Source: Flexithrix dorotheae DSM 6795
Lineage (GTDB): Bacteria; Bacteroidota; Bacteroidia; Cytophagales; Flammeovirgaceae
Direction of reading: 5' to 3'
Assembly: GCF_000379765.1 (NCBI RefSeq)
Contig: NZ_KB903437.1
Location: 62,001 to 126,000, forward strand
DNA length: 64,000 nucleotides
The notes beneath the pieces were generated by a model, which was not told where the DNA came from, made no database searches, and saw only the letters and a list, made by a program, of their open reading frames with translations. Below, piece by piece: positions 1 to 8,151 of this stretch. Within the stretch, counting starts at the first letter, position 1. Every line of letters begins with the position of its first letter. Position numbers and translations under genes: made by a program.

Positions 1-1127
1 GTTTCATTTAAAGCGATATGTTTTAAAAATGGACTGCTTTTTATTTGGGAGGCTCCTACAAACATTAAAACAATTGCCCCGACAGTTCCACCAAATGTAG
101 CTAGTAATGCACTTTTCAAATCTCCTGTTGGTACATAATAAAAATCAAACCAGTCATTATCCACCATAACCAAGGCCAAAGAACCCACTGTAAGTATAAT
201 TCCCGAAATACCTGCCACACCAAAACCTGGAATAACAAAAATTTCAGCCGCTATTAATAACACACCTACCCCAAATGCAATAATTTCCCAATTGGCCGCA
301 AGTCCGTTAAGATAATATGGAGTGAAATAAAGTACTGCTGCCATAATAGAGGCTATAATAGGAAATCCCACTCCGGGAGTTTGTAATTCAAAGTATAACC
401 CACCAATAATGATCAGAATTAATAAACTGCTAATGGCAGGGTTTAAAAAGAATGCGATTATTTCCTCTGTTCCACTTGGTTTGTATTTTATTATTTCAGC
501 ATTTTCTATATTATTAATTTCCAAAACGTCCTCAACAGATTCTGCCATTCCTTCACAAAAACCATTTTTGATAGCTTCTGAAGCAGTAAAAGTAATTACC
601 TGCCCGGCTTCTGATACGCCTTCTACCTCTAAATTTTCATCCACCATGGCTTCTGCAATTTTAGGATTTCTACCATTTGCTTCCGCAGTGGATCGCATGA
701 TCGATCTAAAATAAGATTGATATTTATCTGGAGCTTTAGCACCATCTACCCCATTTACTACGGTTGCTGCTCCAATATTTGCTCCTTTTTCCATATAAAT
801 ACTGTCGCAGGCAATGGAAATTAAGGCTCCTGCCGAGGCGGCATTTTTATTAATGAACACGTAAACTGGCTTTTCGTACTCCAGAATCATGGAACGAATA
901 TCATCTGCGTCATTTACGGCCCCTCCATAAGTATCCATATCGATAATGATGTAATCCACATTCTGATTATCGGCTTCTTCCAAAGCCAATTGTACATGGC
1001 GATTCATCCTGGGATCAATCTCTGCCCTGATTTCAAATACTAAAACTTTTGGAGTATTTTGTCCAAGTAAATTAATAGGTATTTGAATAAGGCTAAATAG
1101 CAACAGTATTAATTTAAATTTATTCAT
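1..1127 (-). CDS. NfeD-family membrane-bound ClpP-class serine protease (3' end off the window)
   Basis: Minus-strand reading from ATG at 1127-1125 stays open to the window edge, giving about 375 residues without a stop. It begins with a signal peptide (about 23 residues) and then a ClpP-like fold. The stretch NKNAASAGALISIACDS (about residue 96 onward) carries the serine expected in the ASAGALI motif of 1510-N-type NfeD proteases. The second half has several hydrophobic helices, as in long NfeD proteins, before the C-terminal OB-fold that would lie outside the window. Family members cleave hydrophobic segments of stomatin-like partners and influence membrane quality control. Transcribed divergently from the next gene. 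The family call is firm; the partner gene is not visible here. Confidence 0.85.
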   Translation of the reverse strand, partial: MNKFKLILLLFSLIQIPINLLGQNTPKVLVFEIRAEIDPRMNRHVQLALEEADNQNVDYIIIDMDTYGGAVNDADDIRSMILEYEKPVYVFINKNAASAGALISIACDSIYMEKGANIGAATVVNGVDGAKAPDKYQSYFRSIMRSTAEANGRNPKIAEAMVDENLEVEGVSEAGQVITFTASEAIKNGFCEGMAESVEDVLEINNIENAEIIKYKPSGTEEIIAFFLNPAISSLLILIIIGGLYFELQTPGVGFPIIASIMAAVLYFTPYYLNGLAANWEIIAFGVGVLLIAAEIFVIPGFGVAGISGIILTVGSLALVMVDNDWFDFYYVPTGDLKSALLATFGGTVGAIVLMFVGASQIKSSPFLKHIALNE

Positions 1128-1210
1128 ATCGATAATATTTAGCACCTTTGAAGAATTTGGATTGTTAACCTATATAAGTATAAGTTTTAACCAAAAACTT
1201 ACAATTTTGG

Positions 1211-2053
1211 TTGTTTACAGTTCTATATACTAATATAAGCACAAAATTAACTAAAAAGTTGACCACAGGATTAAGGAAAATTTTTGAATACGAATCGGAA
1301 GGGCAAATCTGGAAGATTATTCCAGACACTAAGGATTATAAAATTATTCTGGAGATAAGAGATGGAGATAACAGGGAAGTTAATTTCTCTGCATTAAACT
1401 ATGAAAACGGGGAAATTATCTGGGAAGGTTTACAGTTTGAAGAGGAATGGCTGACCAGTATTTATGGAGCTGATAGCGGAAATGCTTATTTTTTTGAATT
1501 TGAGGATGCTGAAATTCCTCAGCCCAAAGGCATTATTGCAGTGACAATTAATGATAAAGAAATTCTTTGGTATCATGAAAACTACCGACTGGAAAAAATC
1601 CGGCAAAAAGAAATTCTAGTTTCTGAGGATAAAGATGGGGAAAAGCAATTTTATTATCTGAATGCAAAAGATGGGATAATAAATACAGAGAGAAGTGAGG
1701 AAATTGTATCTACTGAAGATGAAGAAATTCTTAGCCCGTTCAAATATGAAGAAGGAACAGAACACTTTGAAACCATAAAAAAGTTTCTTGTTGAGACCCA
1801 AATTACTGAACCTTTTGGAATAATTGATTATCTTGAGATAAATGGACGGATTATTTTAGGTTTTTACAAAAAAGATAAAAATGGAATAATTAGTAACTTA
1901 CTTATATTAAATTTGGAAGGAGAAATATTGTTTAAAACAATTTTGGAGAAGGATTTAAAAGGAATTGGAGAAAATCTCTTTTCTGTTTTGAATCATAAAT
2001 ATTTAATTTTTTTAGAGGGTAAAACGAAAGTTTGGGGACTGGATATTTCCTGA
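1211..2053 (+). CDS. DUF4905-type conserved protein
   Basis: 280 residues with no signal peptide and no membrane segment, so probably cytoplasmic. The motif order (GQIWKIIPD, REVNFSALN, then PKGIIAV and EILWYHE) fits DUF4905, a beta-rich family of unknown function that I know mainly from Cytophagales. The only candidate start is TTG at 1211: there is an in-frame stop at 1181 and no ATG or GTG lies between. An internal start is possible because the first 20 residues look poorly conserved. Divergent from the NfeD-type gene, with an 83-base gap that must hold both promoters. No function is known. Confidence 0.75.
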   Translation: MFTVLYTNISTKLTKKLTTGLRKIFEYESEGQIWKIIPDTKDYKIILEIRDGDNREVNFSALNYENGEIIWEGLQFEEEWLTSIYGADSGNAYFFEFEDAEIPQPKGIIAVTINDKEILWYHENYRLEKIRQKEILVSEDKDGEKQFYYLNAKDGIINTERSEEIVSTEDEEILSPFKYEEGTEHFETIKKFLVETQITEPFGIIDYLEINGRIILGFYKKDKNGIISNLLILNLEGEILFKTILEKDLKGIGENLFSVLNHKYLIFLEGKTKVWGLDIS

Positions 2054-2110
2054 TTATACTAAGTTACTTTTCGTACTGCTCGATAATTTAAGAAATAAGC
2101 TGATTCTATT

Positions 2111-2140
2111 CCTCCCCCTCTTTAGGAGGCTAGGGGGAGG
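2111..2140. repeat. REP-like GC-rich palindrome
   Basis: In otherwise AT-rich spacer a short palindrome has outer arms CCTCCCCCT and AGGGGGAGG around a loop that can itself pair (CTCTTTAGGAG). It resembles the larger C-rich/G-rich hairpin at 60642-60707, which starts and ends with the same CCTCCCC/GGGGAGG blocks. It lies 58 bases past the stop of the DUF4905 gene, so it may serve as a transcript end, but no T-run follows it. Confidence 0.55.
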
Positions 2141-2289
2141 ATGAAGGAATATATTTCCTTTCCTGCTTATTGATGTCCGGTAGTATGGTTAGTGGTTTAT
2201 TAGTGATAAATACCTTCTCACTGTTTATTAGTTGAAGCAAATAAAATATTGATGTTTGTCAAGCACTTTGTTTAAGGAAAAATAATTTT

Positions 2290-3597
2290 ATGAAGACTTT
2301 TTTAATTTTTTTAAGCTTACTAACAATCTCATTTTTCAGTATAGGGAATATATTAACTTCTCCTGCTGATTCTATTGGGGTAAAGAAAATTAATAACCAG
2401 GATTATATCCTTTATTTGGTGGAACAAGGGGAAACTTATACTACCATTGCAGCTAAATACGGACTTTCCGAATCTGAGATAAAAAAGGCTAACCCCGGTA
2501 TTCCTAATCCAAATGTTAATCAGGTAGTTTTAGTGCCAATTATTATAAAAAGGCTTTATACTGTGCAGAAAGGGGATTATATCTACAAAGTAGCCAGGGA
2601 TTTTAAAATGGATGTAAAAAGACTCAAAGAGCTTAATACCCTGGAGTCTGATGTCTTAAAAGAAGGTCAGCAATTGATAGTTGAAGTGCCATTACATGCT
2701 TTACAGCCTCAAAATAATAAACCAAATCAGCCAGTAGCTGCAGGGACAACAGGAACTGTAATTGCTGAAAATCAGTATAACCAACCTGCTTCAGAAGCTA
2801 CGATTGATTATACACAACCTGCAAGTGAAAATGCTACAAATCCTTCAAACCCCGACTATAACCAGGTGGCAGGTGAAAATCCCGCTGTTACCAACAATAA
2901 CTACAATCAGCCTGCTGGTACTCTTCCCGCTGCCGGAGTAGTTGCCATAGATTCTACCTTGGGCGAAAACCCCGCTTCCTCTACTTCTGCTGGTTGGGTA
3001 ACAAAAGAACCAAAAGTTCACAAAGTAGCACAGGGAGAATATATTTTTGCCCTTGCCAGGCAAGCCAGTGTAAGTGTTGATAGTATTAAAATATGGAATA
3101 CTATTGAATCTGAAGAAAATATTCATCCCGGACAGGATTTAATTGTAGGTTATAACTATTATGATGCTAATGGAAAAATTGTAAATACCTCCGGAGCTAA
3201 TATTCCAGATGTAAAAGGAAATACAATGGGTAGTACAGCTGGAGTTGGAGTTTCTGCCAATGCAGCAAATCCTGCTCAGATGGCAGGTCTAACCCCGGAT
3301 GTTAATCTAGAGTTACCAACCTATAAAAAAGAAACCGGATATGGTAAAATGATAAAGGATAATACCGGTCAGGCACCCCAGCAAAATGTAGCCTTACATA
3401 AATCCGCTCCTTATGGTACTTATATTAAGGTTGTAAATCCTGGAAATGGAAAATCTGTTGCGGTAAAAATTATTGGACAAATTCCACAGGAGATGGCTGC
3501 CGACTCCAATTTATTGATCTTAATATCTCCAACAGCCTGTAATAAAATTGGGGTAATCAATGATGCATTCCCCATTCAACTGGAATACAATCAGTAA
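2290..3597 (+). CDS. secreted LysM-repeat protein with C-terminal DPBB-like domain
   Basis: 435 residues. A signal peptide (about 1-23) precedes LysM domains at about 42-84, 89-134 and 243-289, recognisable by the V-Q-x-G-(E/D)-Y start and the closing GQ-x-L-I-V. Between LysM 2 and 3 lies a low-complexity linker rich in Asn, Pro, Gln and Ala with repeated YNQPA. The last 70 residues (APYGTYIKVVNPGNGKSVAV onward) resemble the double-psi beta-barrel of RlpA-type proteins. LysM binds peptidoglycan, so the product is inferred to act in the periplasm on or at the cell wall. The catalytic state of the barrel cannot be judged by eye. Monocistronic, followed by a terminator. Confidence 0.8.
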   Translation: MKTFLIFLSLLTISFFSIGNILTSPADSIGVKKINNQDYILYLVEQGETYTTIAAKYGLSESEIKKANPGIPNPNVNQVVLVPIIIKRLYTVQKGDYIYKVARDFKMDVKRLKELNTLESDVLKEGQQLIVEVPLHALQPQNNKPNQPVAAGTTGTVIAENQYNQPASEATIDYTQPASENATNPSNPDYNQVAGENPAVTNNNYNQPAGTLPAAGVVAIDSTLGENPASSTSAGWVTKEPKVHKVAQGEYIFALARQASVSVDSIKIWNTIESEENIHPGQDLIVGYNYYDANGKIVNTSGANIPDVKGNTMGSTAGVGVSANAANPAQMAGLTPDVNLELPTYKKETGYGKMIKDNTGQAPQQNVALHKSAPYGTYIKVVNPGNGKSVAVKIIGQIPQEMAADSNLLILISPTACNKIGVINDAFPIQLEYNQ

Positions 3598-3627
3598 ATA
3601 GTTTATTTGGCAAGCTAATACTTTCCT

Positions 3628-3673
3628 AAGCTGAGACGAAGAAAATTTGAAATCTTTGTCTCAGCTTTTTTAA
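3628..3673 (+). terminator. Rho-independent terminator after the LysM gene
   Basis: A 15-bp stem, AAGCTGAGACGAAGA (3628-3642) with TCTTTGTCTCAGCTT (3653-3667), has one G-T type mismatch, a 10-base loop and a following T-run. It lies 31 bases past the stop codon. Confidence 0.85.
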
Positions 3674-3972
3674 TGCAGTTTCAAAAAAATAAAAATATCC
3701 CTAAATTATAGTATTGTTTTACCGCCACTCCTTTATTTAAATTACATTATAAAAGCCTGATAAATTCGGATGGATTCCTAAAGAACAGGACAAGTATATT
3801 CCTTAATATTAGGGTTTTAGAAATACTCGTTATAATTTTATCCTCATTACTTTTTTGATCATTTTCACTATTCAATCACAAAGTATTACCGAAGATTCAT
3901 CTGAACATTTTCGGGGCTTTCTTTTGTGAAAAAATATTGTTAAATTAAAGAAAAGGAGTTCACCCCTTTTTA

Positions 3973-4133
3973 GAGCATGTTTAAATTTTATCTATTTCGC
4001 TGCAAACGTCCATTTATGGAACCTCACTTCAAAATAGAACTTCTAAATAGCGCTGCTATTAAAAAGTTTTCTTATTTCGTGAGAACCCAAAACTGAACGT
4101 TTTCGCCTGAAAACCTAAATTTCAAACAAGCTC
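3973..4133. repeat. 161-bp imperfect palindrome (MITE/REP-like element)
   Basis: The two halves are reverse complements with scattered mismatches. Outer ends are GAGCATGTTTAAATTT and AAATTTCAAACAAGCTC; inner blocks AAACGTCCATTTATGG and CCAAAACTGAACGTTT match each other; the centre is AATAGC-GCT-GCTATT at 4046-4060. No ORF of note lies in it. It fills most of the spacer before the pentapeptide-repeat gene, whose GTG start lies 26 bases further on. This architecture is typical of non-autonomous palindromic elements, but no second copy was noticed in the window. Confidence 0.7.
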
Positions 4134-4159
4134 ATGTATGGAAACTAACTCAATTAACA

Positions 4160-4948
4160 GTGAAAAGAAGAAGAAAAGGAAGGCATTTATCAAGTTTCGA
4201 TAAATTCTTTCAAAGATTTATAGCCCGTCTATTAAAGTCAATTCAAACTCCGGTGGGAATCACCGTAGTAGTTGGCCTGTTTTTAATTTTAATTATTGCC
4301 ATTCTTGATTTTAAATACCTTGAAACTGATGATGGTCGTGATGTCTTAATTGAAGCGCACGGTTTAATATTTGACGTGTTTGTATTTGGGGTGTTGCTGG
4401 CCTATCTCAATAAGTTTTTGGAAAAAAGGCAAAAAGTTGAAAGGTATAAAGAGGAAATAGATGATTTTAGAGGATGGGATGAAAAAGAAGCCAAATACCG
4501 CATTGTAGGTCTCATAAAAAGATTAAATAAAATTGGGAATAGCAGGGTTAACCTGTCCAACTGTTTTCTTGCCCATGCCGATCTTCACGGAGTAAACCTC
4601 AATAAAGCCAACCTAAAAAATGCGGATTTACAGGATGCAGACCTGAGTAATGCCGACTTTACCGGAGCTGACTTCGGAGGGGCTAACCTGAAAGGAGCCA
4701 ATCTTACCAATTCTGTATTGAGAGGAGTAAACCTAGCAAATGCTGACCTGAGTGAATCTAATCTGACCAATGCAAGTTTATGGCGTGCCAACCTGATGAA
4801 TGCAGACTTACATGGCGCTGAGCTTTACAAAACTAATCTCATGGAAACCGATCTTACAAATGTGAATTTTGAAGGAGTAGATGTTAGTAAAGCCAATATG
4901 GACAGGGCAAAAGTGGATAGTGAAAATACACCTATTAAATTGAAGTAA
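4160..4948 (+). CDS. membrane-anchored pentapeptide-repeat protein
   Basis: 262 residues. Basic N-terminus (KRRRKGRH), then two hydrophobic segments at about 35-52 and 68-88, a charged linker, and from about residue 128 to 258 a run of A(D/N)Lxx pentapeptides that should fold as a right-handed quadrilateral beta-helix. The repeat tail would sit in the cytoplasm if both segments span the membrane. Such proteins are common in Bacteroidota and usually have no assigned role; Qnr-like gyrase protection is known only for particular soluble members and is not implied here. Start taken as GTG 4160, because the ATG at 4134 hits a stop after four codons. Monocistronic. Confidence 0.8.
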   Translation: MKRRRKGRHLSSFDKFFQRFIARLLKSIQTPVGITVVVGLFLILIIAILDFKYLETDDGRDVLIEAHGLIFDVFVFGVLLAYLNKFLEKRQKVERYKEEIDDFRGWDEKEAKYRIVGLIKRLNKIGNSRVNLSNCFLAHADLHGVNLNKANLKNADLQDADLSNADFTGADFGGANLKGANLTNSVLRGVNLANADLSESNLTNASLWRANLMNADLHGAELYKTNLMETDLTNVNFEGVDVSKANMDRAKVDSENTPIKLK

Positions 4949-5016
4949 CTTAACCGGTTCACTCCAAATAATTTCCTATTCACTCCATCATTTTTTATGT
5001 AAATAAATAAGGAAAG

Positions 5017-5024
5017 TAGATTTG
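5017..5024 (+). promoter_or_regulatory. candidate Bacteroidota -7 promoter element
   Basis: TAGATTTG is a perfect match to the Bacteroidota -7 consensus TAnnTTTG and lies 23 bases before the ATG of the small secreted protein at 5048. The -33 element is not clear. Confidence 0.45.
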
Positions 5025-5047
5025 ACTATAATTTTAAACTAATAGTC

Positions 5048-5404
5048 ATGAAAAACTTTTTACTTTCCTTTCTTTTCCTTACAGTTTCTCTTTTGACCTT
5101 CAGTAATGTGGCCATGGCCAAAGAGGATTCTCACAATAAAAAATCATCAGAGGTTCAATCAATTACCATTTACCCAAATCCCACTCAAGGACAGTTTAAG
5201 GTTCAAATTGAAAATGCCAACCATCAAAAAGTAAGTATTACAATTTATAATACTTTGGGGAAAACTATCTTGACGGAAAATTACCTGAATACTCCTGCCA
5301 ACTTTAGCAGAGCATTTAATTTTGAAGATGAAAAATCAGGCTTGTATTTCGTATCAGTTCAGGTTGGAGAAAAGACCCTTACAAAAAAGGTAGTTGTGGA
5401 ATAA
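5048..5404 (+). CDS. small secreted protein consisting of a T9SS type A (Por) sorting domain
   Basis: 118 residues: signal peptide (about 1-24, ending AMA), a short charged linker, then one C-terminal domain of about 80 residues. That domain starts at SITIYPNPTQGQF, continues with a VSITIYNTLGK block and ends SGLYFVSVQVGEKTLTKKVVVE. These are the three sequence blocks of the type A sorting domain used by the type IX secretion system. There is no room for a cargo domain, which is unusual because this domain normally ends a much larger exported protein. It may be a remnant of such a protein or a mini-protein in its own right. Intact frame and a good promoter element favour expression. Confidence 0.8.
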   Translation: MKNFLLSFLFLTVSLLTFSNVAMAKEDSHNKKSSEVQSITIYPNPTQGQFKVQIENANHQKVSITIYNTLGKTILTENYLNTPANFSRAFNFEDEKSGLYFVSVQVGEKTLTKKVVVE

Positions 5405-6400
5405 AGATAAATAGCCCCTTTAAGCAGGAAATTATATCATTGGATATTTGATGGGTAAAGACATTTCTTAACATGCTCACAAGCACATCTGTACTATGTT
5501 TTAAAAATTAAAAAGTCCTCCCTTTTCTCCTATTTATCATTACTCCTAAAGTAAAAACAGTTTAAAATTATTCTCCTCATTCTAAATTAATTCATGTCTC
5601 CTTTCTGGTTTTAAATCATTATAACCATAGTAATTACTACAGAACAGGAATTACAGTTCTCTCCAAAAAGGGCTTCAGGTAACTTACAGAAGGGTTTTCC
5701 AAAATTATAACAATAAAACAGGTAGTTGCCAGTAAGCAAATAGTTCGTTTGTAGTAAGGAACGTGTCTGCTTCTAGTAAGCAAACGGACCATTTGCTTAC
5801 TAGGATTGTCCATATTTCCTTATAAGGAAACGGGTCGTTTCCTTACTAGAATTGCCGTCAATTCCTGGTAAGGAAATTCCAATATTAATAGGAAGGCCAT
5901 CAGATGTTATACTTAAAAAGATACTTAGCTATATGGAGCATTGATAAGAATAGAATATGAAACCTGGCAATTGAATTTTTATTAACCTCCTCATTCAATC
6001 GGTATTCCCATAAAAATTTTTATTCTATAGATAAGGTCTAAACTGGTAAGAGGAATTTGAACAGCGAATTAGGTAAAAAATCATCATTAAAAATTTGTTC
6101 ACTCCCTCCTTTTCCAAACTTTAGATGACTTTTAAACGGAATATACTTTAAATTATTTGAGTGAATAAAACCTAAATTAAAGCCCCTATCTAAAGATCTG
6201 AATACAATTGGCAGAACACCTGTGAAAATTTCAAAAATAAATTTGAGCATTGAGTCAATAAATAAAAAACCTCTCCGTTTTTCACACAGAATTTTTTAAT
6301 GAAACCAGCATGATGCTGAACTCAGTGTAAAGTGCGATACTATTAGGACAGTGGCACTTATTTTTTAAACAATTGAGAAATTTTTTTGACTATTTCATCA
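5405..6400. other. gene-poor spacer upstream of the polysaccharide locus
   Basis: About 1 kb with no convincing gene. It holds the tandem array at 5730-5880. A 70-codon minus-strand frame at 6038-6250 has no recognisable family and is not called. Near the right edge AAGTGC and GCACTT (about 6330-6360) can pair and are followed by a T-run, which may be a weak terminator or leader structure. The spacer marks the left boundary of the polysaccharide region. Confidence 0.6.
5730..5880. repeat. 22-24 bp tandem hairpin array (46-bp higher-order period)
   Basis: Six and a half degenerate units follow each other, starting near 5731, 5753, 5775, 5799, 5822, 5845 and 5868, most beginning AGTAAGcAA or AgTAAGgAA. 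Two units fold into clean hairpins. The one at 5775-5801 has arms AGTAAGCAAA and TTTGCTTACT; the one at 5822-5848 has AAGGAAAC and GTTTCCTT. The stems differ by a matched C-G to G-C swap. The 46-bp spacing (5774, 5820, 5866) is the clearest period. Units are not separated by unique spacers, so this is not CRISPR. Confidence 0.75.
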
Positions 6401-6622
6401 ATGAAAGATTCCCAAATAATAATTGATTCGAGGAAGTCTTCTTTAAGCCTTAATCTGAAAGAATTATTTTCCTATAAGGATTTGTTTTTGATCCTTGCCT
6501 ATAGGGATTACAGAGTTCGATATGCGCAGACTTTTTTAGGATTTACCTGGGCATTTATTCAGCCATTCGCTACTTTATTAATTTTTACATTTTATTACTT
6601 TCTAAAAAGATTTGACCTGTAG
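6401..6622 (+). pseudogene. 5' remnant of a Wzm-type polysaccharide ABC-exporter permease
   Basis: The first 68 or so residues match the N-terminus of ABC-2 polysaccharide exporter permeases: LKELFSYKDLFLILAYRDYRVRYAQT-FLGFTWAFIQPFATLLIF, the cytosolic interface helix and first membrane helix. A full permease has about 260-290 residues and six helices; here the frame ends after FYYFLKRFDL. The ATG at 6401 is preferred to the TTG at 6386. The last 28 bases overlap the end of the convergent flippase gene, so the break lies at about 6600. The missing part and the cognate ATPase (Wzt) are absent from the window. Best read as the scar of a locus replacement. Confidence 0.75.
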
Positions 6623-8046
6623 GTTAAAAACAATCTCTTTACACCAAAATAACTTTTAAGAACAAGTTTTAAAAAGAAAAACAATAACACTAAAGAGATA
6701 AATATTTTTAAACTGAGTAAAAGGGGGTAATTAAACGGTAAAAAATTGAGGTAGGAAAGCACTGTGGTAAATAGTACAATTATGAAGATATTAAAATAAT
6801 TAATATCAAACTTCATAAAATTTATACTTATTATACCACTAATAACAGTCATAATAAAATATCCACTGGTTTTTGATATTACGGCTCCTTGAATACCGTA
6901 GCTTTCAGTTATAAGAAATGAAATAATAAATGTGGTAATAAATCCTCCAAGGTTAGCCAAAATCAGATAGCTAGTCTTTGATTTTGTATAATACATAGGA
7001 AGATTTAATAATTGACCAATGAAAATAATAAGATGTCCGATATTTAATAATGGAATATATTTCCAGGCTTCAACTAGACTTTTTTTACTGGATAATATTG
7101 TAAGTACTTCAAATGAAAATATGGAAATACCCATATTAATTATAGCACCAGCTAATATTATATGGATAAACAATTTATTTATTAGATATTTTTTTGATTG
7201 GTAAAATTCAAAAAACCAAGGAGAAATGGCAGATATTATAGATTCTTTTATGGCAGAAAATATGGTAGCAAAGGTAATTGCAATATAATAAATACCTGAT
7301 ACTTCTTTTCCTTCTTCCATATTTAAAAATAGAGTGCTAACTGTTTCTACTCCCATTCCTAACCAAATAAATGGAATTAAAGGAAGTACATAATTGATAA
7401 CAGGGAAGAGAATTGATTTTTTAATTGAAAATGAGGAAACTTTAAATAGCTTAAATATGGAAATTGATGAAAAGACAAATCCACAAACAATAGTACTATA
7501 TATTATGCCAATTACATCTTTTTTTAAAACAACAACAAAAAATAAGTTTAATAATATATTGGAAGAATAAAAAGCCATATCAAAAATAAAACTAGCTTTT
7601 CCTTGATGGGTAGCTTTTAGATATACCCGATATAGATCGACTAAAAAATTAAATAATATCCCAATTAACGAAAAAAATATATATGGATAAAATGGTATAT
7701 TATTAAGAATTGGTTTTAGAAAAAAAGAACCAAATAACAATAAAAATAAAACGAATACAGAATTACTAATAAAGGTAGTAAGGATTATATTACCCAAAAA
7801 TTTTTTTCTAAACTCCGATTTTTTTTGACTTTCTGGAGAATTTATAAACCTGGTGATTGCCCTGTGTAATTCAAATCCCGCCAAACTTGTCACTAATACA
7901 GTGATACTTTGGGATACAGATAATATTCCATAGTCAGCCTGATTTAAATAATAAGAGAAAATTGGAAAAAATATAATTGAGGATGCCCTTAGAAAAAGGC
8001 TAGAGAATGTATAAAAAAGACTATTTGAAAAAACTTTTGCCAGCAT
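6595..8046 (-). CDS. Wzx-like polysaccharide flippase (MOP/PST superfamily)
   Basis: 483 residues with about 12-14 hydrophobic helices evenly distributed, a basic cytosolic loop and the N-terminal pattern FSNSLFYTFSSLFLRASSII, as in oligosaccharide flippases of the polysaccharide synthase family. Members move lipid-linked sugar repeat units across the inner membrane. It is the only gene of the cluster on the minus strand and is divergent from the FkbM gene. Its last nine codons run into the Wzm remnant, so the C-terminus was probably altered by the rearrangement. Specificity for a particular glycan cannot be predicted. Confidence 0.8.
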   Translation of the reverse strand: MLAKVFSNSLFYTFSSLFLRASSIIFFPIFSYYLNQADYGILSVSQSITVLVTSLAGFELHRAITRFINSPESQKKSEFRKKFLGNIILTTFISNSVFVLFLLLFGSFFLKPILNNIPFYPYIFFSLIGILFNFLVDLYRVYLKATHQGKASFIFDMAFYSSNILLNLFFVVVLKKDVIGIIYSTIVCGFVFSSISIFKLFKVSSFSIKKSILFPVINYVLPLIPFIWLGMGVETVSTLFLNMEEGKEVSGIYYIAITFATIFSAIKESIISAISPWFFEFYQSKKYLINKLFIHIILAGAIINMGISIFSFEVLTILSSKKSLVEAWKYIPLLNIGHLIIFIGQLLNLPMYYTKSKTSYLILANLGGFITTFIISFLITESYGIQGAVISKTSGYFIMTVISGIISINFMKFDINYFNIFIIVLFTTVLSYLNFLPFNYPLLLSLKIFISLVLLFFFLKLVLKSYFGVKRLFLTYRSNLFRK

Positions 8047-8151
8047 ATTTTTAAATATTCCGCAAATGTATAGCTATTATGTAGAAATGATGAAAAAGTT
8101 ATTCAAACTCTAAATTTTACCATGAAATTATTAATGTAAAGACTAAACATC

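Noticed and set aside
409-714. 101-codon plus-strand ORF
   Set aside because: It is antisense to the NfeD-type protease, whose minus-strand reading has clear motifs throughout.
4160-4948. Qnr-like quinolone-resistance protein
   Set aside because: Pentapeptide repeats alone do not indicate gyrase protection; the N-terminal membrane helices and short repeat domain differ from Qnr.
5730-5880. Short CRISPR array
   Set aside because: Units are contiguous and degenerate with no unique spacers, and no cas gene is nearby.
6038-6250. 70-codon minus-strand ORF as a gene
   Set aside because: No recognisable family and no ribosome-binding site. Length is within chance in AT-rich DNA next to a rearranged boundary.
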